From positions 1-64,000 of the forward strand of contig NZ_JASZYV010000006.1 in the NCBI RefSeq assembly GCF_030316895.1: a DNA stretch of 64,000 nucleotides, read 5' to 3'. The position numbers were made by a program, and so were the translations under genes. Below are positions 61,855 through 64,000 of the stretch, one piece after another. Every line of letters starts with the position of its first letter. Positions within the stretch are counted from its first letter, which is position 1. The notes below the pieces were generated by a model. It did not search any database and had not been told where the DNA came from. It saw nothing but the letters and a program-made list of their open reading frames with translations. The DNA comes from Variovorax dokdonensis (GTDB lineage Bacteria > Pseudomonadota > Gammaproteobacteria > Burkholderiales > Burkholderiaceae_C).

Positions 61855-63279
61855 TCAGGCGCCGGAGACCGGTCGCACGGGCAGACCCACACGCACGCGC
61901 AGCGTGCTCGTCACCGCGGCGCAGGCCGCGCAGCAGGCGGCCAGGGCCAGGGCGATGACCAGCCCGCGCCCTTCCTGCGGCGGCCAGAAACTGAAAAGCA
62001 CCGCCAGCAGCACCGCGCCCAGCGTCTGGCCCGTCAGGCGGGCCGATCCCAGCATGCCGCTGGCGGCACCGCTGCGATGCGGCGGCGGCGACGTGACGAT
62101 CGTGTGGTTGTTGGGCGACTGGAACAGCCCGAATCCGATGCCGCACAGGGCCAGGCGCCATGCGATGTCGGCATTGCCCGCGTGCTCGGGCAGCATCGCC
62201 AGGCAAGCCAGTCCAACAGCCATCAGGCTCATGCCGACCCCGCCGAGCAAGCCATCCGCATAGCGCCCGATGAGGCGGCCCGCAATCGGCGCGGCCACCA
62301 CGATGCCCAGCGGCCACGCGCTGATGAGCAGGCCGGCTTCCACATGGGTTCGCCCGTACGGCCCGAGCAGCAGGAACGGCATTGCGATGTAGGCAAGCAT
62401 CTGTGCGCAGAAGGCCATGACCGAGGTGCACATCGACAGCGCGAACACGGGAATGCGCAGAAGGTCCACCGGAAACAGCGGCAAGGGCAGCTTTCGCTGG
62501 CGCCCGATGTAGAACACCCCGACCAACACGCCCGCGCCCAGCAGTCCCCATGCCACCGCGGGCGTGCCGTGCGCGGCGCCGGTGTCGCGCACGCCCAGGC
62601 CGTCGGCACCGATGAAGATCAGCGAAAACATCAGGATGTTGAGCGCGACATCCAGCGGCGCGATGCGCAGCCCGCTGGCCTTGACGATGTTGTGCGGCAG
62701 CGCCTTGAAGCCCAGGCCCAGCACGAGCAGACCCAAGGGCAGATTGAGCGCGAACAGCCACGGCCAGGAGGCGACCGAGAGAATCGCCGCAGCCAGCGTC
62801 GGCCCGGCCACCGACGCGACCGCGACGGTCAGGGAGTTCATCGCTACCCCGCGGCCCAGCACGGCGGCCGGGAAGGTCAGCCGCACCAGGGCGGCATTGA
62901 CACTCATGATGCCGGCCGCACCCAGCCCCTGCAGCGTGCGCGCCGCGATCAGCATGCCCAGCGACTGCGCGAAAAAAGCCATGAGCGATGCCGCCGTGAA
63001 CAGCACCATGCCCACCAGGTAGACGCGCCGGTAGCCCACCCGGTCGCCCAGCGCCGCCAGCGGCAGCAGCAGGACCAGGGTGGCGATCTGGTAGGCGTTG
63101 ATCACCCAGATGGCGGTCGACGGACTGGCGTCGAGTTCGTGCGCGATGCCCGGCAGCGCCAGGTTGACGATGGTGCCGTCGAGCACCGACACCGCGATCC
63201 CCAGCAGGATCACGATCATCGAATAGATGCGCTGGGGCTGCGGCAGGCCGTCGCGAACCGTCGGTGCGGCCGCGCTCAT
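61855..63279 (-). CDS. MFS drug transporter, EmrB/QacA (DHA2) type
   Basis: A 474-residue inner-membrane transporter with about 14 membrane segments. The motif D1 LDGTIVNLALPGIAHEL and motif A-like GDRVGYRRVYLVGMVLF are typical of the DHA2 proton-drug antiporters. No HlyD-type partner is adjacent. ATG 63279 overlaps the stop of the upstream transporter gene, so two different MFS pumps share one operon. Confidence 0.92.
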   Translation of the reverse strand: MSAAAPTVRDGLPQPQRIYSMIVILLGIAVSVLDGTIVNLALPGIAHELDASPSTAIWVINAYQIATLVLLLPLAALGDRVGYRRVYLVGMVLFTAASLMAFFAQSLGMLIAARTLQGLGAAGIMSVNAALVRLTFPAAVLGRGVAMNSLTVAVASVAGPTLAAAILSVASWPWLFALNLPLGLLVLGLGFKALPHNIVKASGLRIAPLDVALNILMFSLIFIGADGLGVRDTGAAHGTPAVAWGLLGAGVLVGVFYIGRQRKLPLPLFPVDLLRIPVFALSMCTSVMAFCAQMLAYIAMPFLLLGPYGRTHVEAGLLISAWPLGIVVAAPIAGRLIGRYADGLLGGVGMSLMAVGLACLAMLPEHAGNADIAWRLALCGIGFGLFQSPNNHTIVTSPPPHRSGAASGMLGSARLTGQTLGAVLLAVLFSFWPPQEGRGLVIALALAACCAACAAVTSTLRVRVGLPVRPVSGA

Positions 63280-64000
63280 GCCTGCCCGACCGCCAGCCGC
63301 GCGGGGCCGCGCAAGGACATCCAGGTCAGCGCGAGCGCCACGAAGACGCCCGCCGCCATGCCCGAGACCATCACCACCGGCGAGTGGCCGGCAAACAGCG
63401 AGACCAGCCCCATCATCAGCGCCCCCGTGAGCATCTGCAGTGTGCCCATCAGCGCCGACGCGGTTCCGGCGATGCTGCCGTGCGTGTCCAGTGCGAGCAC
63501 GCTGGTGCTGGGAATGACCCAACCCATGAAGGCGCTGGCGACGAAGTACAGCGCCATCAGCACGCGGAAGTCATCGCCACCGAGCAGGAAGTAACCCAGA
63601 AGCACGGCCATGTCGACCGCGCAGGCCAGCGCCGAGCGGCGAACCAGCGTCACCAGGCCCAGGCGATGGCCAAGATGGGCCGTGAATTGCGCCGCCCCGA
63701 TGAACGCCGCCGCATTCACCCCGAAGGCAAGGCTGTACTGCGTCGGCGAGAAACCGTAGTGGTCGATGAAGACGAAGGATGAGCTCGAAAGGAAGACGAA
63801 AAAGCCACCCATCGCGAAGCTGCCGATGAACACCAAGCCCAGGTAATGCGGGTCGCGCAGCAGCAGGAGATAGGCGCGCAGCGCGCCGGCAAGGGTGCTG
63901 TCCAGTCGCTCGCGCGCATCGCGCGTCTCGGCGAGGCTGAAGGCCGTCAGCGCCAGTCCGGCGACGCCGGCCAGCGCCGCAAACCAGAAGACGACGCGCC
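63276..64000 (-). CDS. MFS transporter, Bcr/CflA type, C-terminal part
   Basis: The frame enters from the right edge and ends at 63276, giving about 240 residues of the C-terminal half. It shows six or so membrane segments, with LAETRDARERL before the loop, the HYLGLVFIGSFAMGGFFVFLS segment, GWVIPSTSVLALDTHGSIAGTASALMGTLQML, which is the conserved region of Bcr/CflA (DHA1) pumps. The N-terminal half lies beyond the window. It overlaps the DHA2 gene by ATGA. Confidence 0.88.
   Translation of the reverse strand, partial: RVVFWFAALAGVAGLALTAFSLAETRDARERLDSTLAGALRAYLLLLRDPHYLGLVFIGSFAMGGFFVFLSSSSFVFIDHYGFSPTQYSLAFGVNAAAFIGAAQFTAHLGHRLGLVTLVRRSALACAVDMAVLLGYFLLGGDDFRVLMALYFVASAFMGWVIPSTSVLALDTHGSIAGTASALMGTLQMLTGALMMGLVSLFAGHSPVVMVSGMAAGVFVALALTWMSLRGPARLAVGQA

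Noticed and set aside
61813-63594. Long plus-strand frame opposite the two MFS transporters
   Set aside because: The translation is Gln/His/Arg-rich without membrane or domain pattern, whereas the minus strand encodes clear membrane proteins.

Overview
The window is high-GC DNA with dense, short-spaced genes, many ATGA/GTGA stop-start overlaps, a holB-pilZ-tatD housekeeping string, a beta-ketoadipate pathway end and six solute receptors of the Bug (tripartite tricarboxylate transporter, TctC) family. Together these point to a chromosomal segment of a betaproteobacterium of the order Burkholderiales, most likely a Comamonadaceae (Variovorax/Acidovorax-like) soil or plant-associated degrader. 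That assignment is inference from gene content. I saw no rRNA, tRNA, CRISPR array or complete insertion sequence.

Layout. 1-7.8 kb: N-terminus of an AspT/YidE-type antiporter, a DUF3300-DUF2950 exported pair, a small RRM-like protein, an unknown protein, a lone receiver protein, a single-chain sensor kinase/receiver/LuxR-HTH protein and a PPK2 polyphosphate kinase. Four copies of an 18-bp inverted-repeat element (ATCCNACCAAAGTAGGAT) sit before these genes and nowhere else that I noticed. 7.9-11.1 kb: DUF3302, HlyD and NodT-type outer-membrane factor, an export set without a visible inner-membrane pump. 11.2-25.2 kb: a catabolic island of unknown substrate with two DUF1254/DUF1214 proteins, three Bug receptors, an ADP-forming acyl-CoA synthetase, two metallo-beta-lactamase-fold proteins with altered metal motifs, a carboxymuconolactone-decarboxylase-like protein, an amidohydrolase, and TetR and IclR regulators. 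Three copies of the palindrome TTTCGA-N3-TCGAAA lie in its two divergent promoter regions.

25.3-34.4 kb: a leftward operon (Bug, enolase-superfamily enzyme, Bug, enoyl-CoA hydratase, acyl-CoA dehydrogenase, CaiB CoA-transferase, GST) that looks like CoA-dependent breakdown of an organic acid, facing an alpha/beta hydrolase-fold protein without its nucleophile and a LysR regulator. 34.4-35.5 kb: a scar with remnants of an RraA-like gene, a methyltransferase and an IS3-type transposase, plus a small DUF7673-like gene. 35.5-42.6 kb: glutaminase, then the leftward mltG-tmk-holB-pilZ-tatD-ankyrin operon and divergent ygfZ.

42.8-52.8 kb: thioesterase-GNAT fusion, esterase, a lipoprotein relative of 2-keto-4-pentenoate hydratase, Fe-alcohol dehydrogenase with cobalt-type nitrile hydratase (alpha, beta, accessory), a patatin, tex and a DUF2239 gene. 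52.8-60.6 kb: MATE transporter, PcaR-type IclR regulator, pcaIJF, an SDR, a Bug receptor and an AcuI-like reductase. 60.6-64 kb: a zeta-toxin/Phd-YefM toxin-antitoxin pair with a palindromic upstream region, and two multidrug MFS transporters, the last cut by the window end.
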